Under the pieces are notes generated by a model, which ran no database searches, was not told the DNA's origin, and worked only from the letters and a program-made list of their open reading frames with translations. Positions 51,732 through 60,113 of a stretch of DNA of 64,000 nt are shown here, piece by piece. The DNA comes from Sulfidibacterium sp964549335 (lineage in GTDB: Bacteria; Bacteroidota; Bacteroidia; Bacteroidales; F082): positions 15,417 through 79,416 of the forward strand of contig CAZJUQ010000010.1 of assembly GCA_964549335.1 (NCBI GenBank), read 5' to 3'. The first letter of the stretch is position 1, and the number at the start of each line of letters is the position of its first letter. Position numbers and translations under genes: made by a program.

Positions 51732-54323
51732 TTACAACTTGCTTGCCAACACCACTGTTCTTTTGTACTCTTTTACGGTGCCGTCGAGGTTGAATATACG
51801 TATAAATACGATGTATATGCCTACCGGAGCTTTGGTGTTGTCGTCTTTCAGCCCGTCCCAAACAACAAACCCTTTTTTTGTGCCGGCATAAAGGTTTTGT
51901 ACAAGTTTGCGAACAAGGTGTCCCGATTTGTCGAAAATATATACCGTAAGTGAATTTCCGGGATTGTCGAAACGGTAATTTATTGTTGCAATATCATTAT
52001 ATCCGTCGTTGTCGGGCGAAAATATTTCCGGTTCGACACTAATTTCGATAACGCTGCTGTCGGGTGCCAAATATTGTGAGTTTTGATAACCTGGAGTGCC
52101 GAAACCGCAACTCTCCGATGCCGAGTGCCAGTTCTCCTTGTCGTTAGTGGCTTTATTAAAAGAGATACGCTCAAGCGAGACGCCGTCGTAATAGTTGAGC
52201 AAGGGGTAATGCATCTCTTCGTTATAGTCGAACCTGTCGATAAAATTGCCATTGTATTTGGCTATTATAACCGTCCCTTTGTCGTTGGGATACGAAGGGA
52301 AATGTTCCATTTGCAAAAAAGCATCTTTGTCCTCGGTATAATATTGCTCCACAACCTTTTGTGGCGATACCGTAAGCAGTTTGTAACGGTATGGAGGATA
52401 GAGGTATTGCGTTTGCACAATGTTGTAAAAAGAGGTATCGGGTGGGTTTGGAGGGCTGTTTTTTATACTTCCCAGAAGCAATTGCGACAAATCCAGAATT
52501 TTTCCCGAACGGTTGTAAATCTCCACGTAATCCACACCGTCGCCCAAAGGGTTAAAAAGCACTTCGTTAATAACGATATCTCCTGCATTAATGGTATCGG
52601 GTATGCCGAAAACAATAACCGTATCGGCTGACGGAGATAAACCGGTGCAGTTTTCCACTTCGTTCGAAACGGTTAACCTGTACTCTTCGCCCGGTTTGAA
52701 ACTGTTTTCGAAATAAAGCTCCACTCTGTTTTTTTCATCTTCGAAAGTATAAACGTATTTAGGGTTTCCCAAATCTTTGTCGGCGGTGTAAACATCTGTT
52801 TGCCCCACGGTTCCGGGATTCATGAGTTGTGTAAAAATAATGCGCAAAATGTTGTCGGCCAATATTTCAATATGTTTTACCGCAGGGTAAAGTTCCGTTT
52901 GTTCAAATACGGAGTTAATAGTGCCGGGCGTGCCACCTCTGTTATCGACAGACGCTTTCCAGTTTTCCCCTTCCGAGCAGATGTTTTCAGGATTTATCTG
53001 TTCCAGCGACCAGCCGCCGTCCTCTTTGCCGGGGTCTCCGTACCATTTGTTCGAGTATGTCAACTTGCTTATTATATTGTCCGAAGCATCATAAAGAATG
53101 AGTGTTTGTCCGCTGTTTTTCAGCGAAAAGGTACTAAAGCCGTAAAAAGTACCGTATTCCGATAGATAGGGTCCGGCGGTGGTTTTTCCGACTATAAGAT
53201 AACCGTTTGCGGCAATGGAAATTTGGTCGAACATCTTTTCCGAAGTTCCAACAACCAATTTCCAGCCCGAAAGATTAATTGTCTTGTCAACGCGGTTGTA
53301 TAGTTCCAGATATTCGTATTCGGGCAAACCGACGGCAGGGGTGGGGTCAGCCATAATTTCATTGAAAACCACATCGTGTTCCACGGGAACATAATAGGAA
53401 AAATCCAGGTTTGTGGTTTCCATTACGTTTCCTGAAATGTCGCAAACACCCGAAATTTTGAGGTTGTAATCCCTTCCCGGAGTAAACGGGTCGTTGAAAA
53501 TCAGAGTTACGGTGACGCCGTCAGCCATTAAATATGCACTGTCGGGATGTGAACCCGGGGGAGTTAAGTAATAATTTTGAATGTTTTCCGAAGAGGTTTT
53601 ATCTACGGTTTCGTTAAATACCACTTGTAATGATGTGCCGGAAGACGGAAATGCGGTAAGTGCCGCCGGCGGTATAGTGTCAACGGTAATGGTGTTTACG
53701 TAAATGTTGTCGAAATATATTTTCGAGCTGTTGCTTTTTGTGTATTTGCAAAAAATACCGAAATAGCGGGAATTAATAACGGTGTTGTCAAAACCTTGTG
53801 CTTCGGGCAAATAGTTTTCTCCCCCTTCGGGGTCGGCAAAAAGTTGCCAGTTGCCGTCGCCGTCGTGTGTTACTTTCACCCCCAGTTTGAACGAACTTGA
53901 AATAAGTCCCTCAGTGCCCCGGCAAACCGTTGTCAAATTATCCCCGTTTTGACGGAACAATTCAAGGGCATCGTTACTCCCCGCTTCTCCAAGTTGAATA
54001 AAATATCCGTTTAAAGGGGCGCTTAAATCGGACGAATCGGCGGCAAGATATATTCTGCCGTTGTTGTTCGACGATGGGCTGAAAGAAAACCTTATCCAAA
54101 AACGCCACTCGGTATTTGTCAACATGCCGTTTGCCGTTGATAAATATGCCGTTCCGGCAACGGTGTCGTTAAGTTGTAACTGATAGTAACGGTTTATTTT
54201 AAACTTGTTTGCCGTGCCGTTCCATGCAGGGTTTTGCGTAAAGTCCCCATCGTCGAAATCTTCTTGAACCTGCGGGGCGGCAAACAACGGAATCAACAAC
54301 AAAAGAAAAATAACGGGTTTCAT
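51732..54323 (-). CDS. Large lamin-tail domain surface protein with gliding-motility-type C-terminus
   Basis: An 863-residue exported protein. After a signal peptide (LLLIPLFAAP) there is a beta-sandwich (EDFDDGDFTQNPAW start), then an Ig-like segment, a first lamin-tail domain (VFNEIMADPTP, YEYLELYNR, GWKLVVG), another Ig-like part, a second lamin-tail domain (VINEVLFNPLGDGVDYVEIYNR, in part), and a C-terminal FlgD-like/T9SS type B-like region (SPDNDGYNDIATI, VYIFDKSGHLVRKL, WDGLKDDNTKAPVGIYIV). Similar proteins are surface nuclease-associated or adhesive; no catalytic motif is present. Divergent from asd, with a short shared promoter region. Confidence 0.9.
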   Translation of the reverse strand: MKPVIFLLLLIPLFAAPQVQEDFDDGDFTQNPAWNGTANKFKINRYYQLQLNDTVAGTAYLSTANGMLTNTEWRFWIRFSFSPSSNNNGRIYLAADSSDLSAPLNGYFIQLGEAGSNDALELFRQNGDNLTTVCRGTEGLISSSFKLGVKVTHDGDGNWQLFADPEGGENYLPEAQGFDNTVINSRYFGIFCKYTKSNSSKIYFDNIYVNTITVDTIPPAALTAFPSSGTSLQVVFNETVDKTSSENIQNYYLTPPGSHPDSAYLMADGVTVTLIFNDPFTPGRDYNLKISGVCDISGNVMETTNLDFSYYVPVEHDVVFNEIMADPTPAVGLPEYEYLELYNRVDKTINLSGWKLVVGTSEKMFDQISIAANGYLIVGKTTAGPYLSEYGTFYGFSTFSLKNSGQTLILYDASDNIISKLTYSNKWYGDPGKEDGGWSLEQINPENICSEGENWKASVDNRGGTPGTINSVFEQTELYPAVKHIEILADNILRIIFTQLMNPGTVGQTDVYTADKDLGNPKYVYTFEDEKNRVELYFENSFKPGEEYRLTVSNEVENCTGLSPSADTVIVFGIPDTINAGDIVINEVLFNPLGDGVDYVEIYNRSGKILDLSQLLLGSIKNSPPNPPDTSFYNIVQTQYLYPPYRYKLLTVSPQKVVEQYYTEDKDAFLQMEHFPSYPNDKGTVIIAKYNGNFIDRFDYNEEMHYPLLNYYDGVSLERISFNKATNDKENWHSASESCGFGTPGYQNSQYLAPDSSVIEISVEPEIFSPDNDGYNDIATINYRFDNPGNSLTVYIFDKSGHLVRKLVQNLYAGTKKGFVVWDGLKDDNTKAPVGIYIVFIRIFNLDGTVKEYKRTVVLASKL

Positions 54324-54331
54324 TATTTAAC

Positions 54332-54339
54332 TATTTTTG
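54332..54339 (+). promoter_or_regulatory. -7 box for asd
   Basis: TATTTTTG (TAnnTTTG), 34 bases before the asd ATG at 54374. No convincing -33 element. Confidence 0.5.
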
Positions 54340-54373
54340 CAAACCGGAATTGAGTGTAAAGATAGATAAAAAT

Positions 54374-55378
54374 ATGAAAATTGCGGTTGTCGGTGCCACG
54401 GGACTTGTAGGAAGAAAAATATCGGAGGTTTTGGAGGAAAACAATTTTCCCGTTACCACCTTTATTGCCGCGGCATCTGAAAAATCGAAAGGGAAGAGTG
54501 TTGTTTTCAATGACAAAGAGTATCCCGTAATGACGATGCCGGAAGTTTTGAGTGCCAACCCCGACATTGCAATTTTTTCGGCGGGGAGTGAAATTTCGAA
54601 AAGGTGGGCGCCGCTTTTTGCCGCCAAGGGATGTTATGTTGTTGACAATTCGTCGGCGTGGCGCATGGATGTGAATGTGCCGCTGGTGGTTCCCGAAATC
54701 AATCCCCGGGCATTGTCGCCGGAAAAAAAGATTATCGCCAATCCCAATTGCTCTACAATTCAAATGGTGATGGCACTGTTCCCCCTGCACAAAAAATTCA
54801 TAATAAAACGTATTGTTGTTTCCACTTACCAGTCGGTAACCGGAAGCGGAGCCAAAGGCTTGATGCAGCTAAAAGCTGAGCAAAACGGAGAGAAACGGTT
54901 TTTGGCATATCCTTACCCCGTTCACGAAAACGTTTTGCCGCATGCCGGCGACTTTACTGACGAGGGTTACACTACCGAAGAGATGAAACTGGTGAACGAA
55001 ACCAAGAAAATTCTTGATGATTACAATATTGCAATTACCGCCACCGCGGCACGTGTTCCCGTAACCGGAGGTCATTCCGAATCGGTGAATGTTGAATTTG
55101 AAAAGGAATTTTCAATGCATGAAATTTTATCGTTGCTCAAAGATATGCCGGGTGTTAAGGTTGTGGATAACCCCGCCGCAAATTCTTATCCCATGCCGGT
55201 GGATGCCGAAGGTAAAAACGAGGTTTTTGTGGGCAGGATAAGACGCGACAATTCGGTGAAAAACGGTTTGAACTTGTGGATTGTTGCCGACAATTTACGC
55301 AAAGGGGCGGCATTAAATGCGGTTCAAATAGCAGAATTACTTATTAAAAAAGAGATAATAAAAATTGAAAATATATAA
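54374..55378 (+). CDS. asd: Aspartate-semialdehyde dehydrogenase
   Basis: Reduces aspartyl phosphate to aspartate semialdehyde in the pathway to lysine, threonine, methionine and diaminopimelate. From ATG 54374 it has 334 residues. The NADP-binding start MKIAVVGATGLVGRKI, the catalytic Cys in NPNCSTIQM and the substrate-binding GHSESVNVE are all present. The next gene ribF begins 14 bases before its end. No other genes of the amino acid pathway are adjacent. Confidence 0.97.
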   Translation: MKIAVVGATGLVGRKISEVLEENNFPVTTFIAAASEKSKGKSVVFNDKEYPVMTMPEVLSANPDIAIFSAGSEISKRWAPLFAAKGCYVVDNSSAWRMDVNVPLVVPEINPRALSPEKKIIANPNCSTIQMVMALFPLHKKFIIKRIVVSTYQSVTGSGAKGLMQLKAEQNGEKRFLAYPYPVHENVLPHAGDFTDEGYTTEEMKLVNETKKILDDYNIAITATAARVPVTGGHSESVNVEFEKEFSMHEILSLLKDMPGVKVVDNPAANSYPMPVDAEGKNEVFVGRIRRDNSVKNGLNLWIVADNLRKGAALNAVQIAELLIKKEIIKIENI

Positions 55379-56297
55379 TTGCATAGATGATTTTAATGGG
55401 GCGAAAAACCCCGTTGTTACCATTGGCACTTTCGACGGGGTACACCTCGGACACCGTGCCGTTTTCCGAAAAATGATGAGAGATGCAAAAGCTCTTAACG
55501 GCGAAACGGTGGTGATTACGTTTTATCCGCACCCGAGACTGGTTTTGAATAAAGACGTCGGAAATCTTAAATTTATTAATACCGAGAAAAAAAAGATAGA
55601 ACGAATTGAGGCCGCGGGAATAGACCATCTGATAATTATAAACTTTACAAAAGAGTTTTCGGAATTGTCTTCCGAACAATTTTTAAAACGGTATGTTGTT
55701 GATAAGATAAATCCGAAAAAAATAGTTATTGGATACGACCACCACTTCGGAAAAAACCGGAGGGGAACTTTTGATTTGCTGCTGAACCTGGGACACCGGT
55801 ACAATTTTTCGGTTGAAAAAGTGGAGCCTTTGATAATCGACGGAATTACGGTAAGCTCCACCAAAATAAGAGACCTTTTGAAAGAGGGTAAAGTTGCCGA
55901 AGCAAACAGGCTTTTGGGATACGAATATTCCATAACCGGAAAAGTGGTGCACGGAAACGGAATAGGCAGAACCATAGGCTTTCCAACCGCTAATATATCA
56001 ATAAAAGACGAATACAAACTTATTGCGGCAAACGGTGTTTACGCTTGCCGTGTTGAAGTGGAAAAAGAAAAATTCAACGGAATGGGGAACATAGGTACAC
56101 GCCCCACAATTGACCACGGAGAATTGACAATTGAGGTAAACATATTTGATTTTAACAAGGATATTTACCATAAGGAGATAACAATATCGTTTGTGAAACG
56201 TATGCGTAACGAAATAAAATTCGACAATTTGCAAGCCCTTAAAAAACAGCTGATTAAAGATAAAGAAAATACATTATCTTTGTTGAAAAGTTGTTAA
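55365..56297 (+). CDS. ribF: Bifunctional riboflavin kinase/FAD synthetase
   Basis: Makes FMN and then FAD from riboflavin. The 310 residues start at TTG 55365, overlapping asd by 14 bases; no ATG gives a plausible start. The N-terminal FAD-synthetase nucleotidyltransferase domain shows TIGTFDGVHLGH and the later SSTKIRDLL; the C-terminal flavokinase domain shows GKVVHGNGIGRTIGFPTAN and NIGTRPTID. The cofactor supports the flavin enzymes in this window (MnmG, nitroreductase, flavoredoxin). The next gene starts about the end of ribF. Confidence 0.96.
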   Translation: MKIYNCIDDFNGAKNPVVTIGTFDGVHLGHRAVFRKMMRDAKALNGETVVITFYPHPRLVLNKDVGNLKFINTEKKKIERIEAAGIDHLIIINFTKEFSELSSEQFLKRYVVDKINPKKIVIGYDHHFGKNRRGTFDLLLNLGHRYNFSVEKVEPLIIDGITVSSTKIRDLLKEGKVAEANRLLGYEYSITGKVVHGNGIGRTIGFPTANISIKDEYKLIAANGVYACRVEVEKEKFNGMGNIGTRPTIDHGELTIEVNIFDFNKDIYHKEITISFVKRMRNEIKFDNLQALKKQLIKDKENTLSLLKSC

Positions 56298-56311
56298 CTA
56301 AAATTAATAAT

Positions 56312-56968
56312 TTGATAAACAAAAAGTTACTGTTGTTTTTCAGTGCGTTGTTATTGTCGGTGGTTGCGTTGGCGCAACAACCCTGGAAATTGGTTAGAAG
56401 TTCCGACGGAATAAGGGTTTATACAAAAATGGACGATAATTCGTTTATAAAAATTGTAAAAGCCGAAACCGAAATAAAAACATCGCTTTCGGCATGTTTC
56501 AGCCTTTTAACCGATATACAAAACCAACCCAGCTGGGTGTTTAATTGTAAAAACCCTCAAATTCTGAAAAAAATAGACAACTTTCATTGGTATTATTATA
56601 CCCAAATTGATGTCCCCTGGCCCATATCCGACAGGGATATCGTTTCTTACGTGGAGACAACCCAAGACCCTGTTACCAAAACCCTCGTTGTGAAATCGAC
56701 GGGCAAACCTGATTTTATTCCCGAAAATCCCGAGTGTGTTAGAGTGCCACAGTTGACATCATACTGGATTTTTGAGCCCCTTTCAAACGGGATGATACAT
56801 GTAACCTTGAAACTAAAATTGGATATCGGCGGTTCAATACCGCAATGGATTACAAATCTGTTTGTAACCAAAGGACCCTATTATACCCTCAAAAATATCA
56901 AATTCCAAATAGAAAAACCCAAATACAAAGAGGCAAAACTCAATTTCATTCAAGAACCTTTTTATTAG
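56312..56968 (+). CDS. Exported START-domain lipid-binding protein
   Basis: A 218-residue protein if started at TTG 56312 (TTG 56291 adds seven residues). It has a signal peptide ending VALAQQPW and a START domain: VRSSDGIRVYTKMDDNSF (in part), CFSLLTDIQNQPSWVFNC and the WPISDRDIVSY strand typical of the fold. START domains bind lipids in a deep pocket; periplasmic members may carry lipids between membranes. Translated with ribF, but with no clear functional link. Confidence 0.85.
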   Translation: MINKKLLLFFSALLLSVVALAQQPWKLVRSSDGIRVYTKMDDNSFIKIVKAETEIKTSLSACFSLLTDIQNQPSWVFNCKNPQILKKIDNFHWYYYTQIDVPWPISDRDIVSYVETTQDPVTKTLVVKSTGKPDFIPENPECVRVPQLTSYWIFEPLSNGMIHVTLKLKLDIGGSIPQWITNLFVTKGPYYTLKNIKFQIEKPKYKEAKLNFIQEPFY

Positions 56969-57021
56969 TGCCGTTTTAGGTTAAAAATTGTTAACTGCCT
57001 GAAAATAATCATTTAAAACCA

Positions 57022-57052
57022 TTGGTTTCGCCTTGGCGCGGTATTAATTTTG
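57022..57052 (+). promoter_or_regulatory. Promoter for the small secreted protein
   Basis: TTG at 57022-57024, a 20-base spacer and TAATTTTG at 57045-57052; 35 bases to the ATG at 57088. Confidence 0.6.
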
Positions 57053-57087
57053 TACAGCGCATTTAAAACCGTTAAAAATTTATTGTC

Positions 57088-57567
57088 ATGAAAAAGATAG
57101 TGATGATTTTTGCAATTTTGGCAGCAAGTTTTTCGTTGCAGGCACAATCGTTAAACGATACCATTGCCATAAACGGGGTAAAACCCCAAATCAAAATCAA
57201 GGTAAATAAAATTTACGACGAAAACGGCAACGTTATTGGATACGACTCCACATACGTATGGTCATATTCCAACTCGCCGGAAAACAAAAATTTTATAACC
57301 ATAAATCCCGACAGCTTGATACATGAATTTAAACCTTTGTTCGACAGGAATTTCACGGATGTTCCGTTAAACCCTTTCGACAACAAATTTTTCAACGATA
57401 CCACAATGCTTTTCGACTTTTTTAACAACGAACACTTTTTTGAAAAGTGGCAAAACGAGTTGTTTAATTTTCAAAATGAGATAAAACGCATGGATTCGTT
57501 GAAAGAGATTTTCTTTAAAAAATACATTGAAAACATCAACGGAAAACAAAAAGGAAAGCTCTATTAA
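57088..57567 (+). CDS. Small exported protein of unknown function
   Basis: A 159-residue protein with a signal peptide (SFSLQAQS). The mature part is strand-rich at first (KIKVNKIYDENGNVIGYDSTY, in part) and then Phe/Asn-rich helical (FNNEHFFEKWQNELFNFQ). The pattern recalls heavy-metal-binding or DUF families in Bacteroidota but no assignment is made. It has its own promoter and a bidirectional terminator follows. Confidence 0.75.
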   Translation: MKKIVMIFAILAASFSLQAQSLNDTIAINGVKPQIKIKVNKIYDENGNVIGYDSTYVWSYSNSPENKNFITINPDSLIHEFKPLFDRNFTDVPLNPFDNKFFNDTTMLFDFFNNEHFFEKWQNELFNFQNEIKRMDSLKEIFFKKYIENINGKQKGKLY

Positions 57568-57654
57568 CATCCGTTTCCGTTGAAAAATTTCGAATGGATG
57601 TCTGTTTTGCCTACGGCACCGTTTATGCCTGGTTTACAGTTGTTTGCCGGCATC

Positions 57655-57690
57655 AAAAAAAGCCTTTGCAATATTGCAAAGGCTTTTTTT
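57655..57690. terminator. Bidirectional intrinsic terminator
   Basis: A perfect 18-base palindrome (arm AAAAAAAGCCTTTGCAAT shortened: AGCCTTTGCAAT) flanked by A and T runs on either side, so it terminates both the small secreted protein gene (plus) and the tRNA gene (minus). Confidence 0.92.
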
Positions 57691-57691
57691 G

Positions 57692-57765
57692 TGGAGCATA
57701 TCGGAATCGAACCGATGACCTCTTGACTGCCAGTCAAACGCTCTAGCCAACTGAGCTAATGCCCC
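57692..57765 (-). tRNA. trnA(ggc): tRNA-Ala (anticodon GGC)
   Basis: A complete 74-base cloverleaf. Acceptor stem GGGGCAT with ATGCTCC, including the G3:U70 pair which is the alanine identity element, and A73. The anticodon loop reads C-U-G-G-C-A-G, anticodon GGC, which decodes GCC and GCU. D-arm AGCTCAGTTGGCTAGAGC and T-arm with GGTTCGATTCC are standard. CCA is not encoded. It sits between a bidirectional terminator and a TATTTTTG box on its upstream side. Confidence 0.97.
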
Positions 57766-57777
57766 GCAATGAGGCTG

Positions 57778-57785
57778 CAAAAATA
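57778..57785 (-). promoter_or_regulatory. -7 box for tRNA-Ala
   Basis: On the minus strand TATTTTTG, matching TAnnTTTG, 12 bases before the tRNA 5' end. Confidence 0.6.
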
Positions 57786-57822
57786 AAATATTTTTTTATA
57801 ATAACATTAATAAATATTTTTT

Positions 57823-57830
57823 TACTTTTG
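57823..57830 (+). promoter_or_regulatory. -7 box for the PKD lipoprotein
   Basis: TACTTTTG, 37 bases before the ATG at 57868; no TTTG at -33. Confidence 0.5.
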
Positions 57831-57867
57831 AGCAATCCGAAAATAACATATCTTAAAGATAATAATT

Positions 57868-58239
57868 ATGAAAACTTCCCTCTATTCCCTGTTTCTTTTC
57901 GGGGTGGTGTCTCTTTTTTTTGCTTCGTGCGAAAAAACCGGCGACAGCAACGACGACAATAACCCCCCCGTTGCCGAATTTACAATAACCCCGCAAACCG
58001 GCGATACATCGGTAACATTTTTGTTTGATGCAAGTGCCAGTTACGACCCTGAGCAGGGTGCCGATTCGCTTTTATACAGTTGGGATTTTACGGGTTATCA
58101 CAATTGGACTCAATTTTCGTCGAACCGTGTGGCATCGCATAAATATTCCGAAGCGGGAACCTACGAAGTAACCCTGCAAGTAAAAGATAATAAGGGATGG
58201 ACCGACTCAAAATCACATACGTTAACGGTTACATACTGA
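57868..58239 (+). CDS. PKD-domain lipoprotein
   Basis: A 123-residue protein with lipobox LFFASC (Cys21), a short Asp/Asn linker (GDSNDDNN), and one complete PKD domain: PPVAEFTITPQTGDTSVTF (in part), FDASASYDPE, YSWDFTG, HKYSEAGTYEVTLQVKD. PKD domains mediate protein or polysaccharide contact at the surface. It lies 7 bases before thpR and probably shares its transcript. Confidence 0.9.
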   Translation: MKTSLYSLFLFGVVSLFFASCEKTGDSNDDNNPPVAEFTITPQTGDTSVTFLFDASASYDPEQGADSLLYSWDFTGYHNWTQFSSNRVASHKYSEAGTYEVTLQVKDNKGWTDSKSHTLTVTY

Positions 58240-58246
58240 ATTGAAT

Positions 58247-58807
58247 ATGAAACGCCTTTTTGTTGCCGTAAAAATTGCTCCCGGCGAAAATTTTCTAAAA
58301 ACCTATTATTCGTTAAAAAAAGATTTGAAAAACGAAAAAATAAAATGGGTTGAGCCGCAGAATATGCATATTACTTTGAAATTTTTGGGCGAAACGCACC
58401 ACGATAAAATTCCGCTGATAGAAAATGTCCTCAAACGGGTTGCAATTAACAATTCTTCTTTCGGATTTTCGGTTGAAAACACCGGAGTATTCGGAAGCAG
58501 ATACAATCCCAGGGTTTTATGGTTCGGAATAAACAACAACAAGCAGTTGAAAAATCTCGGCGAAGAGATTATTGACGCTCTTGATGCCGCAGGCTTTAAA
58601 CGCGACAGACAAAATTTTGTTCCTCATCTTACCGTTGGAAGAATAAAGTTTTTGGAAAGCAAAAAATATTTCCAAAGAGTTGTTGACGGATATAAAAACG
58701 TTTTTTTCCAAAATGTTGAGGTAAACAAATTTTACCTGTACGAAAGCATTTTAAAATCAACAGGACCCGTTTATCATCCTTTAAAAGAGTTTTCACTTAA
58801 CGCTTAA
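58247..58807 (+). CDS. thpR: RNA 2',3'-cyclic phosphodiesterase
   Basis: A 186-residue member of the 2H phosphoesterase superfamily (LigT/ThpR), started at ATG 58247. The two HxT/S motifs are HITLKFLG and HLTVGRIKF, and the start KRLFVAVKIAPGE is diagnostic. It opens 2',3'-cyclic phosphates on RNA ends; the biological role in bacteria is unclear. A TTG two codons earlier is possible but ATG is preferred. Confidence 0.94.
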   Translation: MKRLFVAVKIAPGENFLKTYYSLKKDLKNEKIKWVEPQNMHITLKFLGETHHDKIPLIENVLKRVAINNSSFGFSVENTGVFGSRYNPRVLWFGINNNKQLKNLGEEIIDALDAAGFKRDRQNFVPHLTVGRIKFLESKKYFQRVVDGYKNVFFQNVEVNKFYLYESILKSTGPVYHPLKEFSLNA

Positions 58808-58829
58808 AATGTTTCAACTTGTTTTTTTA

Positions 58830-58837
58830 TACTTTTG
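58830..58837 (+). promoter_or_regulatory. -7 box for the U32 peptidase-family gene
   Basis: TACTTTTG, 18 bases before the ATG at 58856, supporting that start over the longer frame from 58835. Confidence 0.5.
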
Positions 58838-58855
58838 CAGCCCAAAATTCTCACT

Positions 58856-60100
58856 ATGAATGCTAATGATGTTGAAATAATGGCACCCGTGGGTTCGTAC
58901 GAATCGCTTACCGCGGCTATTCAGGGCGGAGCCGACTCGGTTTACTTCGGCATAGAAAACCTGAATATGCGTTCAAGGTCATCAAAAAACTTTTCCATTG
59001 ACGATTTAATAAAAATCTCAAAAATTTGTAATGAGAATAACATACGCTCGTACATAACTTTAAATACGGAAATTTACGATAACGAGCTTGATTTGATGCG
59101 CCGGATAGTAGATGCCGCCAAAGAAAACGGAATTACTGCCGTTATTGCTTCCGACCAGGCCGTTATTCAATATGCCTTTTCAAAAGGTGTTGAAATTCAC
59201 ATGTCAACACAAACCAACATAACAAACATCGAAGCCGTTAAATTTTATTCCCGCTTTGCCGATGTAATGGTAACGGCACGCGAACTTAGTTTGCAACAAG
59301 TTAAAGCTATTACCGACAACATAAAAGAGCAGAATATTCGCGGGCCGAAAGGGGAACTCGTAAAAATTGAGATTTTTGCACATGGCGCTTTATGTATGGC
59401 GGTCTCGGGAAAATGTTATTTAAGCCTTGATAATTTAAATTCGTCGGCAAACCGTGGCGCCTGCCTTCAACCTTGCCGCCGGAAATATACCGTCAAAGAT
59501 ACCGAATCGGATTTGGAACTTGTGGTTGACGGAAAATACATTATGTCGCCGAAAGATTTGAATACGGTTTCGTTTCTCGATAAAATTCTTGATGCCGGTG
59601 TACGCGTGTTAAAACTCGAAGGCAGAGGACGTCCGGCCGATTATGTTAAAACCGTGGTGCAAGTTTATCGAAATGCCGTAAATGCTTGGTTCGAAAATAA
59701 ATATAACAAGAAAAATATTGAAAAATGGAACGGTGAACTGAAAAAAGTTTACAACCGCGGATATTGGGACGGATATTACCTCGGCAGAAAATTGGGCGAG
59801 TGGACTGATGCTTACGGAAATCAAGCCACCGAACGGAAGATATATGTCGGTAAAATAACTAACTATTTCAATAAAATAGGCGTTGCCGAAGTAAAAGTGG
59901 AGGCGCAAGACCTTTATGTCAACGAAAACATAAAAATAATAGGACCCACTACCGGGGTTTACGAAGACAGCATTTCGGAGATACGCCTCGAATACGACCC
60001 CGTTGCAAAAGCCAACAAAGGGGATGTATGTTCCATCCCCGTTAAAAGTACCGTGCGGCGTGGCGACAAACTCTATAAAATTGTTAACATAACAAATTAA
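58856..60100 (+). CDS. U32-family protein (TrhP/YegQ-like)
   Basis: A 415-residue protein of the U32 'collagenase-like' family. The signature EIFAHGALCMAVSGKCYLS is complete, followed by the Cys-rich NRGACLQPCRRKY that likely holds an iron-sulfur cluster. TIM-barrel start: ELMAPVGSYESLTAAIQGGADSVYFG-like (only IMAPVGSYESL and GADSVYFG quoted). U32 members such as TrhP, TrhO-independent, act with prephenate to hydroxylate tRNA uridine-34; proteolysis is not the likely role. Transketolase follows after 13 bases. Confidence 0.92.
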   Translation: MNANDVEIMAPVGSYESLTAAIQGGADSVYFGIENLNMRSRSSKNFSIDDLIKISKICNENNIRSYITLNTEIYDNELDLMRRIVDAAKENGITAVIASDQAVIQYAFSKGVEIHMSTQTNITNIEAVKFYSRFADVMVTARELSLQQVKAITDNIKEQNIRGPKGELVKIEIFAHGALCMAVSGKCYLSLDNLNSSANRGACLQPCRRKYTVKDTESDLELVVDGKYIMSPKDLNTVSFLDKILDAGVRVLKLEGRGRPADYVKTVVQVYRNAVNAWFENKYNKKNIEKWNGELKKVYNRGYWDGYYLGRKLGEWTDAYGNQATERKIYVGKITNYFNKIGVAEVKVEAQDLYVNENIKIIGPTTGVYEDSISEIRLEYDPVAKANKGDVCSIPVKSTVRRGDKLYKIVNITN

Positions 60101-60113
60101 AAACATAAAAATA

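Noticed and set aside
55162..55170. Perfect DnaA box on the minus strand (TGTGGATAA)
   Set aside because: Isolated and inside asd; chance occurrence is likely in 64 kb.
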